A DNA stretch of 64,000 nucleotides, taken from Lathyrus oleraceus. Taxonomy: Eukaryota > Streptophyta > Magnoliopsida > Fabales > Fabaceae. Each line of letters begins with the position of its first letter. Within the stretch, counting starts at the first letter, position 1. The notes beneath the pieces are model-generated. The model had not been told where the DNA came from. It did no database searches and saw only the letters and a list, made by a program, of their open reading frames with translations. A program made the translations under genes and the position numbers. Below are positions 41,301 to 54,478 of the stretch, piece by piece. The stretch lies in the NCBI RefSeq assembly GCF_024323335.1, contig NC_066581.1, positions 461,404,289 to 461,468,288 of the forward strand. The letters run 5' to 3'.

Positions 41301-42563
41301 CAAAGTATGCAACATAACCTCAAGATGGGGTCTTGGATCATTATGTACAAAATGCAAGCATTCAAGGGTCAAGGATAAAATAATGGATATTAGGGATGAA
41401 AATAGGATTAGGGTTAGGAAAATTAGGGTCTTGGGGAATTGGGTTGACTTTAGTCAAAGTTGACCAAAAAGTCAAACGTTGACCAAAGTCAACATTTGGT
41501 CAAAATTGCCATTTCTTGTATTTTTTTTCATTTAATGGACACTTTTATGGTTTATGAATGGAAATTGATGCTCTTTTGACAGCTTGTATGGAATTTGAAT
41601 GAATGTGATTTGATATTGAATTAATAAACTTGAAATTGTATGGACATTTAAATGAATGAATGGATGAATCATGAATAAACTTGAACATGAATTATAACTT
41701 GAATTGAATTAAAATATGCTTGAAATGGGTTTAATGATGAAAACATGGACACATATGAACCATACTAGCATGATCCAATGAATGCCAATTGGGCACGACC
41801 AAACGAATGGATGAAAAATACACAAACCAAGAATGCATCATTAACTTGAAATGACCAGATGAAATGGGCCTATGCAAGACATGAGCAAAACACTAGGTAT
41901 GAAGGTGACCCGGATGAAAGACCATAATATGTACTTAGGCACAAACCAAGGGACATAAGCATATGATGCACATATGGGGCATGAAGTCTATGGGATCAAG
42001 AGCAATAGCCCAACATTAATAGCCATGCACAAAAGGTTATTGAATAAACCTTGACCAAGCAAAAGAACCAAGCCACAAAGGAATAATTAGATGAAGTTAG
42101 GGTTAGGAAGCCACCCACAAAGGCATGGCACCACACCCCCCTTGATTAGGGTTTTCATGAAGCATGCTCCTTCAATCAAGGTCTTTGAATCACCCAAGAT
42201 GCTTTACAAGCAAGTCTCCAATGCATGAGCCCTCAACTAGGGTTTAGATAGCCAATGAAAGACCCGAAGAATATCCTTGAGGCCTCATAACCAAATCATA
42301 GAGGAATTAGGATTTGAGATACCTCAGGAGTGCCATGATGAAATCCTGTTGAATTCATGCTTCAATAGACCATGCAATTAGGGTTTCACATCATTTATGA
42401 TCAGATGAATAGCCAATGTCATGCCTTTGATCTTTGATTCACACACAAAATCTAGCCTACAAGCCAAGAACTTTGAATCTATAATGACCAACTTAATGGA
42501 TGAATGGTGCACATGAATGAAGCATGAATGCATACAGATGATTTCCAAAGTTGGGGTATGAAA
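38331..42563 (-). mobile_element. Gypsy (Ogre/Tat-like) LTR, minus strand, left of a tandem pair
   Basis: Starts on the minus strand at 42563 with TTTCATACCCCAACTTTG, one base from the TGTCATACCCC start at 21483 and 46520. The low-coordinate part (38440-38770) is similar in layout to 42700-43200: 'tgcctacgtattctcatcgtgcaatgag' and 'cgagggtaggaaaaactcc' match 'tgcctacgtatcctcattgtgaaatgag' and 'tgagggtaggaaatctcc'. A cluster of TTGAC motifs lies at 41444-41503. The 3' boundary is not resolved. No gene found; short ORFs such as 39754-39984 lack domains. Confidence 0.55.
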
Positions 42564-45500
42564 GGTCAATAGTTGACTTTTTTTATCAACTTTGACCAAA
42601 GTCAACATATCCTTCTAAAAAACCTATTCAAAGAGGAAGGGGACAATATCGATTAAACCCCAGAGGTGAAAAAAATGGTCTCACAACCAAATTCGGGTTC
42701 GGAAGTCGGTTATGCAAGGGGAAGGTATTAGAACCCCTCACATTTTTCGTACTCGATGTGAACTATCTTGGTTATCTATGCTTGAATGAGTGCCTTTATC
42801 TAAGGGTTACTTGCTGAAAGGGAAAATGGTGGTTTCTTATTAGTGTGATCGCCAAGGATTGGGGTCCTTGTGCCTACGTATCCTCATTGTGAAATGAGTA
42901 ATCAGAGCTCCATAGTTTGGAGTAGAAAATGATCTTTTGTTGGTTGTTTTTACCTTGAAAAGGGGTTTTCAAGATGATTCCCTAAGGCACAAAAAAGAGT
43001 TTGATGAGTTGATGTTGTTTTTTAGGGTTTTGCAAAGAGATTACTTTTTATTATAATTGCACTAAAGACTATGGGTAGAGGTGAATATTTCAGATTACCA
43101 AGCCAAGCATCTTGTGTAAAAAATATTCAGAATGAGGGTAGGAAATCTCCATTCTCACTCCTTCTCCACCATTTAAGGCTCGTGGCGCGCAAATCCTAAT
43201 CGTATTTTATCGTGTTTTGAATTTGATTGAGAAAATTCCACTTGACGTTGGATCAAGAGTTTGTTTATTGTTTATGAAAATATGGTGATGATCCTAGCTC
43301 ATAAGGTTGGCTAACAAGCACCAACAAACAAAGGGAAGAAAGAAACAAGAATACACCAAAATGGGTAGAGGGATATAAGAAAATTACAAGGGAGATAATA
43401 TGAGAAATAAAGGGTTTCATTGTAATGTAGTCCAAGAGAAAGTCTTGTGTGTGCAAAATGGCCTAAGCTAAACAAGTGGATAATGGAATCAATTCATGTC
43501 TCTCTAGGGTAGTGCCATGAATGTCATTATTGCAATAAAATATTACAAGTCCATGATGAAACTCCAACTCAAGCATAGGTCAATCACAATAGTCCAAGGT
43601 TCAATATAAGTCTCTATGTCTCACATTAAGTCCCAAAGATTACTCTTTTTGGTTTTTTAATTTTGTCATGTTTTAGTTCTTTTTAATGGATTAGATAACA
43701 AGAAATGAAATAACAAAGTAGAAGACAAATAATATGACATAAGTTAGATGCATGAGGTAAATGATAGTGATGATGGATGAGAGTTAGAATGCATAAGATA
43801 AATTATGAAATATAAATGACAATGATAGAAACTAAAGGTTAACGTTAGTAGCTAGATGAAGAAGGAGAAGTTGGAAAGCAAACTCAAACGATCATATTGG
43901 GATCATCCATCAACAAGTCAAAAGACTCAAACATATGCTACACCAAGGGATGATCTATCACTAACTCAAAGTGTTCAAAATATGATCAATGGACCATCTA
44001 TCGACATATTGGATTAGGGAATATTTAATCAACCAATGGACCATCTATTAGTGATTTGAAATGTTGAATATTTGGTCAACCCAAGCAATAACTTAAGTCA
44101 AAACCAAAAGAAAGAAGAACAAAAATTGGATTAAAGTGAATCAAAAGTTAGATGTTAGTGATTAGAGAGTTAATATTGCAAGCAATAAAAGAGATTAAAA
44201 TCAAATAAGAATGCAATTTAATCAAATTATTATACTTTAAATATGAAATAAATTGCAAAATAAAATGAATATAAAATGACAAAAATAATAGAAATAAAAT
44301 CAAGAAAGGATAATGTAAGGAAAATTTTAAAATAAGAAAAAGAGAAGTAAAACAAGAAATTAAAAATTAAAAAGAAACAAAAATTAGGGGGGGGGGGGTA
44401 AATCTGAAAGGAAATGTATGGCAAGCAATTGAATTTGAGGGCGCATGGCCCAAACTAATAGGCCCAATGGCCTTCAGCCTAAAGAAAGGAAGTGTGATGT
44501 GGAAATGAAGGGTGACAAAGAGTGTGTGGAATGGGCCTGGCCCAAATCTAACTAAGAATAAAACACAATAGGATTTCAAAAAAGGATAACATTAAGCTTC
44601 CACTCTTATCACACGATCTCCTTTCCTCCTCTCAAATACTTCGCCGAAAAACACTCAACAGCTTCGTCGCGCCAGAGAACCAAACAATAAGAACCTCACA
44701 TGTCCTTGCTCGCCTAAACCTCTTTGTTTCGAATCCAACTACAATTTTATCTTAAACTTCACCAAAGGCACAAATCAAAACTAAGGAAGACGAGCACTAA
44801 GGATGTACTTCTGTAATGATCAAAGGCGAAGGAAATGGATACCTTCGAAGTCGTACTCTTCATGGCGATGGAAGAGGATTTCAAAATTGCTCAGGTACGA
44901 TCAATTTTCTTGATTTTTCTGTGTGCCTCTGAGTTGTTGTTGGTTTCTGCTTGAGAGTTGCATTTGACTTGTTTCTTCTTCCTACCTCTACTTCTGTTGA
45001 ATTTATGCACTACTTGTTGTTGGTTCTGCTGAACTCGTGTTGTTGCTGTTCAGAGCTTGGATTTACGTCGTAGTTGTGGTGCGTCTGAGTTTTGAACTTG
45101 TGTTATTATGTTGCAGTTATTGCAGAGAGGGTTTGCCAATCTTGGAGTTGGAGGAGGTTGAAGGTGATTGAGATGGAAATGTGATGAGTTTTAGTGGTGA
45201 AGAATAACATGAAGAGTAGAGAATGATGACAGGAATGACTCTCTCCCTATAAGTGTAGATTCAATTTTGGTTTATGAGTTGGTTCAAGGGGTAGTTTAGG
45301 ATTTTACATTTGAAGTTTGTTCTGAAAGTTATTCCACTTGCAGGAAATCGTACTGCTGCTTTTTTGAATCACATTGTGCTGCTGCATTTTGAATTATATT
45401 TCCTTGTTCTACAACTTGTCTTGTAGCGTTTTTGGCTTATTGTGATGCCTCTTATACCTTTATCCTAATTCTTTTGCACACGCTTTGTAACTTGTAATGT

Positions 45501-46520
45501 AATTTGTATTGGGCTTGAATTGTTATTTGCATGCTATTTTCACCCTAGATGCTTGCTTGGATAATACCTTTTCAATTTGATGTGTAGCTTTGGTTTTGCT
45601 TTCATGTTGATTACAAGAGTGAACTTGCATTCAAAATTACTACATATTTGAAATCATACCATGTTTGAATTCTTCACTAGAAAGCAAATTTGAGATGGAT
45701 GAACTAAGGCGTTTCTTGCCATTTAAGCAACCAAGGACCATGACTTGAAACTTGATGTATGATGTGTGACCTTGGACTAAATAGCATTGCTTAATAGCAT
45801 TGCTTCATGTTGATAGAAATAATTATGCAACACTTAGATTTGAATCCAAAACCAAGACATCATATTTGAACCTCTAAAATTACCTTGAAAAGGATGAATC
45901 CAAAAATGAACCAATCTTGAACATGACCACTTGGATCATAATGAAATTTTGTTTTTTGAACCAAAACCCCAACTTTAACCATGCTTGATTACTTGATGAT
46001 TTCCCACATAACACTTTGAACTTTGTAACATTTGCCTTTGAAATTCTCCATAACAAAGACGACTAGTAAATGAAGCAATCCCATTTGGTTTGACCAAGAT
46101 TAGGTCAAACTTTTACTGAATCATGAATGAATGGCCATTGAGTCAATATCAACACACTTGACTTGAAGAAATGATCCTTCCTTGATACCTCCTTGCAAAT
46201 CCCAATCCACACAAAGAAACAAATGGAAGCAAAATGTACATATTTTAGTATGCACAATGGTTAGATGATATGGTAATAAATATGATGCAACAAGAGCATA
46301 GTAAGACCTAGTTTACAGAGGAACCAAACATAATACACCATGATAATGGTGAATGAACTATATGAAACCCTTGGGAAAGCAATCATAGATAAAACCTAAT
46401 ATTCATCCTTCAGGCTCGAACTGATGAATAACCATGATAGTTAATCAATGATCAAGTGATATGCTAATGATATGATGCATAGATGATGAGAATGCTAGGG
46501 TGAACAATGAGGGTATGACA
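42564..46520 (-). mobile_element. Gypsy (Ogre/Tat-like) LTR, minus strand, right of a tandem pair
   Basis: Starts on the minus strand at 46520 with TGTCATACCCTCATTG, exactly where the pol reading of the minus-strand Ogre stops (46521), and ends next to the start of the neighbouring LTR. The end region holds 'ggggaaggtattagaacccc' (about 42720), a variant of the conserved U5 motif. About 3.96 kb. A run of ten G occurs near 44389-44398. It was inserted into the minus-strand Ogre; the outer target duplication would read TCAGG (46521-46525), but I did not find its partner. Confidence 0.6.
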
Positions 46521-46628
46521 TCAGGGAGCTCACAATCTTCATCACAATCCTCGTCAACATGGTAGATTGGACTTTAAAAGTCACAATGGGCCATAACAGT
46601 ACCGTTATCAATGGAATCCTAGTCGGAG
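46521..46628 (-). pseudogene. Start of Ogre pol exon after the intron, cut by an LTR
   Basis: On the minus strand, after the acceptor CATGCAG, a segment equivalent to the acidic linker before RT can be read (VDEDCDEDCELP) and is then cut by the LTR start at 46520. RT, RNase H and integrase of this copy are not in the window. Confidence 0.6.
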
Positions 46629-46861
46629 CTGCATGAATGATGATTCATGCTTTATTTTAGAATGATTGGACAAAAATGAACAAAATATGAAAACATTGCC
46701 ATTTTTTTAAAACTAAAAAGAAAGACAAGGAACACAATTGAATATGAAAATGTTCTTTTTATTCATGATAAGCAACGCTTGAAAATATAGGGGGGCCTAC
46801 AAGCATCTGCTTTGCCCTAGGCAAGGGCATAGGGATCTGAAATTGAAAAACAAGAAATTAC
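46629..46861 (-). other. Ogre pol intron, second copy
   Basis: Minus-strand donor GTAATTTC at 46861 and acceptor CATGCAG at 46629 enclose 233 bp of T-rich sequence. Position between the protease tail (KNWTAVDLPE) and the acidic pol linker matches the intron at 25133-25391. Confidence 0.6.
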
Positions 46862-48475
46862 GTTTGGAAAAAGTGACTTCAGGTAAGTCCACGGCAGTCC
46901 AATTCTTGAGCACCTGGCCTGGTGCCTTCTGGTATACAAAACATTCTGCTTCGGGAATATTGACTTCTTTGTTAACCATAGAAATGTGTCCTTGGAAGAG
47001 ATGTCCAACGCTAATGAACGTCTCTAGTAGTGGGAGAACCTGCTTCTCTACTGCCGTGGGGATCTTCTGTTGAGCCACTTTCCTTGACTGATATCCCAGA
47101 CCCGGTCTATCTTTATTTAATAGTTATTGAAGGACTCGACCCCAACCTTCGGGGTGACCTGCCTCTGTTACACTCTGAGCATCCTTCAGAGAGGACAATG
47201 GGAATTCAAACTTCCGAGATACCTTGCTGCTGAGAAGAGCCATTAACACGTTGGTGATCTTGAAAGCCTAAAATAATGTTTCATGGAACTAACCACCCAT
47301 TTCTATATATCTTAAAGAATATAACTGACTGACCAGAATGCCTTCTTCATTGTCAATAGTTATCAACTTACCGTTGAGGATGAAATTTTACTTTTAATGG
47401 AGAGTGGAAGTAACCTCTCCCACATAATGGATCCAGGGATGACCCAAAAGACAGTTGTACGCTGGATAGATATCTATGACATAGAAGGTTACAAATAAAT
47501 TATGTGGTACTATCTTGATAGGAAGATCTACTTCTCCGATTACATGCCTTCAGGAACCGTCAAAAGCTCTGACAATCAGCGTGCTTGGTGTCATCAATAA
47601 CCCCTTTATGGTCAACTTTATGAAGAAGTTCTTAGGAAGCATGTTAATGAAGACCATGTGTCCACCAATACTCTGAACCAGATGGTGTCAGCACACTCAA
47701 TAAAAATATGGAGAGTTTTGTTGTAGGCTTTGCCTTCTAGAGGCAACTCATAATCACAAAAGCCAAGCAACCACCAGCTGAAATGTTAGTTATTACGCCC
47801 TCAAATTGATTCATATTAATCTCTTGGGGTACATGTGTTGCATTTTGGAACATGATTAGAGTGTCTCGGTGAGCTTCAGAGCATAACAACATAGATAATA
47901 TGGAGATCTTAGAAGAAGTCTGGTTGAGCTGGTCAACCACATTATAGTCACTTCTTTTGATTATATGGAGGAACTCCTCAACATCATTTGAAGTGGATTT
48001 GCCTTAAGGAAGGACCTGCCCCTGCTCAGGGTTAACAACTTGTTTTCCTTTGTTCTTGGCTGCAAGTCCAAGATTATCCTTCTCATGAGGTGGTATTGAT
48101 GATAATGTATGACCACTTCTCACCATCCCACTAGTTCTAGTAATATTAACAATAGCCTCCTAAATTTCAAGAGGTTTTTCCTCCTATTTTTGCCAGTGTA
48201 GATATACCGTGGAACCGTAGTTCCAAGGGATAACCTTCATACTCTCATCAAAGGAGTTATTGGAGTTTCTCCCACTAGTATCTGAATAGGATAGTAAGGA
48301 ATCTCTAGAGTATATATATCCTCAACAGTAGAGACTTGTTCTACTAGAAAGCTACTTTGGTCTATTAGCAACTAGATACCATTCGTCATCTCTTCACAAT
48401 CTTGTGGATTTATCAAACATTATGCATAATCAGACACACAACCAGGAAACACGTTGTTCAACAACAATTGTTCCG
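46862..48475 (-). pseudogene. Ogre gag end and protease region, decayed copy
   Basis: Minus strand. The segment 47940-47737 (MVDQLNQTSSKISILSMLLC, then SEAHRDTL) parallels EQLLQTPLKISVLSLLMNSE in the plus-strand copy. The protease active-site region near 47660 reads VLVDT and then shifts frame before the expected GSS. The segment 47078-46862 ends in LKNWTAVDLPEVTF, the tail before the intron. Many stops and frameshifts; non-functional. No other gene is visible here. Confidence 0.75.
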
Positions 48476-50101
48476 TTACCCTAAGAAAATGAGTGTCAAC
48501 ATATCAACCTTCAAGATCAGATTGCGTTCACCAGACTCTTCAACTACATTCATAGGGTGGCCGAAATGAGGTGACATAGGATTATTATTGGCACTAAGAC
48601 CATTAGATGTAAACGAGATGGCTTTAGAATCAATGAGATAATTTACCTTATGCTTTAGAAATTTTCTATTTTCAATTGTGTGCCTAGAAGTACTAGGGTG
48701 AAATTCACACCTTACATTGGCATCGTAACAAGGAGGAAGTGGGGTTGAAGGAGGTCTTAATTCCTTCAGTTGGATCAATTAGCCTCGGGGTAGATGAGCA
48801 AGTAGCTGACTATATGGCATAGAAGTTGGATCAAACTTCCTTTTAGGCCTTCTTTGCATTGGCTGACCTGTTTGATAATAATTTTGACGTTGAGGAACGT
48901 ATCATTGCTGATATTGTATATGAGCTTGATATTGAACTGGTTGCTGACCGGCAGGAATGACATATGCTTGCTATTGATAGGGATTGTGAGCTACCTCAGC
49001 AACTTGATAATATGGGACTAGGTAAGCATTATCTTTTCCCTTGAGTGTGAAAGCGGCATTGACTTCTCCCTCCTTCTTTTTATTAAATCCATTATAAGGA
49101 TTATTTTCCCCATTTGATGCAACAACAACACCCTGAATTTTTCCTCTTTTCAGATAATTTTCTATGTACTCGTTGGCAACGACTAAATTAGAAAACCCAA
49201 AAGAAGCACTCCATACCATCCTCTAAAGGTAGGGTTCCTGCAATATTCTCATAAACATGTCCACGAGCTCCTCCTCAAAAAGTGGAGGTCGAACTCTTTA
49301 AGCTAGATCCCTTAAACGGTAGGCATATTCTTTGAATGACTCTTCATACTTTTGAGTAAGACTCTGGAGCTGAGTCTTATTTAGAGCCATATCGGTGTTG
49401 TACTGGTAGTGTTTTAAGAAAGCTTCGGCTAGCTCCCTCCAAATGTGTACATGTGTATGTTCCAATTGCATGTACCACTCGAGCAAAGTCCCACTCAGGT
49501 TATCCTAGAAAAAGTGCATCATCAGCTTTTTGTCATCAGAGTATGCAACCATTTTTCTACAGAAAGACCAGATGTGGGTCTTAGGATAGGTAAACCCTTG
49601 TATTTTTCAAAGGTAAGGACCTTGAATTTAGCCATAATTTTTACACCAGGTACCAAACACATGTCTGCAGCATCTAGACCGAAGGCACCAGAACCTTCCA
49701 TAGCTTTGAATTTCTCCTCTATGATACGAAACTTCATATCAACATCACTAGGAGAGGGCCCATAAGCATCATACATCAAGTCAACTTTGGCCATGAAAAA
49801 GGCATCTTAGTGGTCATCCATATCAGCCTGAGATCTCGCCTTGGACAGGGATGTGAAAGGTTTGAGCAACATTCTGATTGACAGGGACACGTTCAGGTGG
49901 TGGTCGAGTGGCAACGGGAACACCATTACCCCTAATAGGATTCACAACTGGAATAGAAATAACAACTCTCTAATTATCCTGACGATTTTCTTCGTGGCCC
50001 CTGGCCATGTTCTGCATAACCTCCATGTGTTGGCCCATTTGGGCTCTCATAATGATCATGTCCTCCCTGATAGCAGCTTGATTCTATTCTAACTGATCCA
50101 T
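48476..50101 (-). pseudogene. gag: Ogre gag, decayed copy (nearly full length)
   Basis: Minus strand. An ATG at 50101-50099 opens MDQLE, then a Met/Gln-rich helix (IREDMIIMRAQMGQHMEVMQ), consistent with the Gag N-terminus. Then YDAYGPSPSDVDMKFRIIEE, DAADMCLVPGVKIMAKFKV (49794-49522), the capsid core LEWYMQLEHTHVHIWRELAE (49486-49298) and FGFSNLVVANEYIENYLKRG near 49200. The nucleocapsid segment CYDANVRCEFHPSTSRHTIE near 48730 keeps Cys and His, but the last zinc ligand is Arg. Several stops and frameshifts. More complete at the N-terminus than the plus-strand copy. Confidence 0.88.
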
Positions 50102-50439
50102 GATAATCTTCTGATTACTTCATGTGTTGTAGGAGTATCGGGAAGTCAACTTGGCGACAATAGATTCTCTGAACAGAAGGTCAAGGAAATAGTGAGATCA
50201 AATGTTTTTAGTATGAAATTCATGATAATGCATGATTTATGCTTATTTTTGGTTTTACTCTTGGGGAACCTTATATGATTTATAATAAACAGAAACCATT
50301 ACAAAAATGGAAGATAAAGTAAGTGCACTAAATTCAAACAAGTCAAGCTTTTATTCATGATTTTAAGATTACAATTATAGGAGATATAGTACAGTAATTA
50401 AAAATATGAAAAGGAAGATATAAAGCAATGATCAAATGA

Positions 50440-50714
50440 CATGCTTCGCATTACGCTCTTTCATCTCTTTCAGTTCAACCTTAAACCTATTCGTCATACA
50501 CTCACAGAGGTAGATAAACTAAAGTATAGAGTGAGGAGTACTTCTCTCATCTACATCCTCCAAGGAATTCTCTAATCTCCAAGGAACTTCCCTAGTTAGC
50601 TCATTGAAAAATGTTACGAAGCAGTCCTACTTAGCACGATACATGATGGCAACAGGTTCCAAGAGGTTGGTGGACTTAACATAGGTGTCGAAGAGACCAC
50701 TCAGATGTGCTTTC
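50440..50714 (-). pseudogene. Ogre ORF1, C-terminal part
   Basis: Minus strand: FDTYVKSTNLLEPVAIMYRA, then NELTREVPWRLENSLEDVDE, then a stretch ending FKVELKEMKERN. This matches what I recall of the extra ORF upstream of gag in Ogre elements; its function is unknown. Contains in-frame stops. It is separated from its N-terminal part (60527-61286) by the inserted chromovirus. The gap 50102-50439 between ORF1 and gag looks noncoding. Confidence 0.65.
50710..50714. repeat. Target-site duplication, left (chromovirus)
   Basis: CTTTC, identical to 60522-60526. Confidence 0.85.
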
Positions 50715-53708
50715 TGTAACACCCTAAACCCCGCACATAACACACATTACCTGCTCTGTAACACGAGTTTAACAGTAAATTTCAATACACACATTTGTAA
50801 TAAGGATGTTTACACGACATCCCACTTATCTGAATCATACCTGGGATGTTTACACGACATCATTCTCATATGATCGGTACTATGTGTTCATATAATAAGA
50901 CATTCACAACTTGTCACTACATGCTCACTTCCTTTTTAAAGTATCATCGTAGCAGAATTATCATCACAGTTATGGAAGATAAAGCAAGTAATAACATCTA
51001 GTCTTAACTTCAATTTTAATAACAAAATAAGAGAGTTATAATAAATCAACTCAACATCTTAAGAATTCTCAACAACAAAATTAGTCTTATGACTTCAACA
51101 TGATCAACATAAAGAATAAAGTAAGCGTTTAACCCAACCCGATGTTACATGATCAGAGCAAGGTACCACTAGTAAAAGCGACAAAATAAAGAAGTAATCC
51201 AAGAGCTACCTTCCACTTACTTCAGCAATATTACTCTTGAGTATCTGCACGATGCCCATGTAAAGGAAACATTCAAACAAAAGGGGCGAGAATTCATTTC
51301 AATAATAATGATATAGAATAAACAATAAAGTACAACATCTACACAATCATGCACAACAATATATCACATTCTTACATGTAAATCATAATCAACATCATTC
51401 ATAACAACATCTCAATTATCATCAACATCGTACAAAGCCATATCTCAATTATCATTAATATCATATGCAACAACATCTCATCCAATAACACATCAACAAC
51501 AATAAATAAAAATTCAACACTTATGCAATGTACTCAACACCGACTCAACATGCACATGGTACCAAAATGAACACTCAGGTTCATCTCACTCCATTATTCC
51601 CACCATAGGATCGATTTCCTCTTCGAACCGGAGCACACCAAAATCGCTACCATCACCATACGTAACGCTTCACTAATTCCCCATAGTAGAAATTAGCTAC
51701 TCGCACCCGATCCATCACCATGGGATCGAGGCTCACCAAAAATCGTTACCATCAACATATGTAACACTTCACTAATCCCTCATAATAAGAATTAGCTACT
51801 CGCACCCGATCCATCACCATAGAATCGAGTCTCACCAAAATTAGACCGAAGCCCGTACACCAAGATGCATGACTCTCAAGTAACATGCATTAACACAATA
51901 AGGTTCACTTAAAGGATCCCCACACACATCTCATCATTTATGCATCACATCATTCATCATGCAACAACCAATTCATGTTACCACATGAATAGTATCAACA
52001 AATAACAACAACTCATCAACATCTTAACATCATCGACATAACAACATAATTATAACACAATGATATTACAAGAATGCAACGATTCATCAACCAAACGTAT
52101 AAACAATTATATTTATCGATACAGTAGGCATGTGATTATTATTAAAACATATCAACAATCACTTCCATGTTTTAGGTATGAGCGTTAGCTTTCTAACGCT
52201 TTAAATGCCATCAAAATCGGACTTACGAAATGAAAGTTATGACCAAAATCGTCGGGATGTGTCAACAATTCATTAACCGAACGTAAGAACAAAAACCTCA
52301 CCAACACAGTAGGCTTAGGAATAATACTCAATCAATTAAATTATCACCATCACATTATATCTCTTAGAGTCACCTTTCTAATTCTTTAAACCCCAACCCA
52401 AAATGATTCACGAGTTGAAAGTTATGATCAAAACCGTGCACGAAGGCGTTACTAAAAAGTTGTTGTTTTCTAAATTTTCTGACATAATTTTCATCTTCTT
52501 CAATCCCAAACAAGTCCATGAAATAAGCTCCAAAATTATTTTATTCCTGAAACAAAGTTATAGCCCTCTGTTTCAGATATCCATCACTTCAAACAACACT
52601 CGATTTGGACTTACAGATCAAAAGTTATGGCCAAAACGATTTCGACCGAAAAACACAATAAAAGGCTCGCGATTGTGACAAACAGAATGCATAATTTTCT
52701 GCGTTTTTCATCATTGGAGGCGTTCCGGACCTCCGATTTTGATTCTGTAAAAAGCTAAACGTTCAGGAAATTATAACTCATGCAATAGTATAATTATATA
52801 AGATTAATTTACAGTTTTAACACAATTAAATCAACTAATCATTGTTTCAAGATTATGTCTAAAACCTTTAAAATTGCAATAATGGTGAATATAAATTCAA
52901 TCATCAAAATAGAAAACTACACACATATAAGACGTATGAAATTCATCATATAATCATCATAGCATCCAAATTCAAAATTATGAATCAAAACACCCAACCC
53001 TAAGGAGGTTAAGGGTTCCTCTATTCTATCATTCTATCATACCCTTTACTATTGGAACAAGTTCTCACTCTTACCTTAGATTTTCCAACAAGATGCACAC
53101 TTCAAGCTCTAACAATGGAGTTTTCTTTTAGCCCTATCCCCTGCCTCTTCTCACAACAAAATTTTATTTTACGTAAAACCCTCCAAATTCTCTTACTAAC
53201 CTTTTTATCATGAACCTAATCCCCCTCAATTAGGAACTTCTATCATTGCCGTCACTTATCATAGTATTTACCACCATACCCCTCTTGGCTCTAATTTTCT
53301 TTTAATAAAATATTACTAATAATATTCTTCTTTTTCTCCATACTATTTCTTCTCTTCTATTTTATTCCAATCAATTAAATAAAATAGTTATATGCTAATT
53401 ATTAAAAATTCTCATTATCCCCATTAAATAAGTAAAATAACTAAATTTCATTATTTAATTAAGATACTCATATTCTAGGTATTTTTATTTATTTAATTAA
53501 TTAATTCGAATAAAACACTATTTATTTCAATCACTAATTAAAATTCTAATTAATTATCAACAACTATACCAAACTCTTACTGCCTCCATACTTCTATTTC
53601 AAGGATACCTACCCCAACAATCATACACAATTAATTTAAAACATCCATTAATCATATAAAAATCTAAATAATTCAAATTAATTAATTAATTAAATTCGGG
53701 GTGTTATA
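50715..53708 (-). mobile_element. Chromovirus 3' LTR (2,994 bp)
   Basis: On the minus strand it starts TATAACACCCCGAATTTAAT (TG changed to TA) at 53708, just after the polypurine tract, and ends GGGTGTTACA at 50715. Lacks about 60 bp present in the other LTR near 56535-56595, and has two instead of three copies of a 98-99-bp repeat (51637-51833). The plus-strand ORF 52403-52678 is antisense and found in both LTRs by homology; not a gene. Confidence 0.88.
51637..51833. repeat. Two tandem 98-99-bp units in the chromovirus 3' LTR
   Basis: Units begin at 51637 and 51735 (accaaaa(a)tcg...), each including 'aattagctactcgcacccga'. A partial third begins at 51834. Confidence 0.85.
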
Positions 53709-53729
53709 ACTCTCCTCCACTTAAGAAAT
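53709..53729 (-). other. Chromovirus polypurine tract
   Basis: Minus strand reads cttaagtggaggagagt immediately ahead of the 3' LTR, the expected primer for plus-strand DNA synthesis. Confidence 0.8.
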
Positions 53730-53929
53730 TTTCGCCCTAAAAAATTACTTGAGGAAAATAGAGTCAGATACGACTCCTTCATCTGCTTCTCACGTTCTCA
53801 AGCCATGCTCCCACCAGCTGGTCCACCCCAAACTACCTTCACTAAGGAAACCTCTTTACCATGAATCGATTTCACTTCCCGATCCTCTATTTACACAGGT
53901 GATACACCAACAGTCAGATTATCTCCCAC

Positions 53930-54478
53930 CTACGCATCATCCACTTGGATCACATGAGATGGATCCGAAATATATCTCCTTAACTGAGACACGTGAAACA
54001 CATCATGAAGATTAGCAAGCAGCGACAGCAAAACGATCCTATAGGCCACCTCTCCTATCCTCTGTAAAATCTGGTACGGGCCAACAAAACGTGGTGTGAG
54101 CTTTCGAGACTTGAAAGCTAGACCAACACCAGTTACCGGCGTAACCCTCCAAAAACATGTGATCTCCCTCCTGGAACTCAAGCGTTTTCCTCCTCTTGTC
54201 ATGGTAACTTTTCTGACGACTCTACGATGCTTTCATCTTTTCTTGGATCATCTTGATCTTTTCAGTCGTCAAGTGAACAATCTCAGGTCCGAGCACAAAA
54301 TGTTCGCCTGACTCATACTAACATAAATAAGTTCTACATCTCCTACCATACAACGCCTCATATGGTCCATTTTGATACTAGAATAGAAACTGTTGTTGTA
54401 GGTAAACTCAATCAATGACCAGTAGCTATCACAAGTACCTCCTTGTTTTAACACATAAACCCTCAATAGGTCCTCCAA
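53930..54478 (-). pseudogene. Chromovirus integrase, C-terminal half
   Basis: Minus strand, two frames. 54478-54269 reads MEDLLRVYVLKQGGT and LIEFTYNNSFYSSIKM, the end of the integrase core. 54202-53930 reads CFWRVTPVTGVGLAFKSRKL, then TPRFVGPYQILQRIGEVAYR and LHDVFHVSQLRRYISDPSHV, the GPY module. I see no chromodomain after it, as the sequence soon reaches the polypurine tract. Frameshifts and a lost N-terminal part make it non-functional. Confidence 0.88.

Noticed and set aside
44389..44398. Run of ten G as a possible quadruplex or telomere-like signal
   Set aside because: A single short homopolymer without further G-runs nearby.
52403..52678. 91-residue plus-strand ORF, with a near copy at 59218-59487
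   Set aside because: Both are in the same place in the two LTRs of one chromovirus and antisense to it; conservation is explained by recent LTR identity. No domain.
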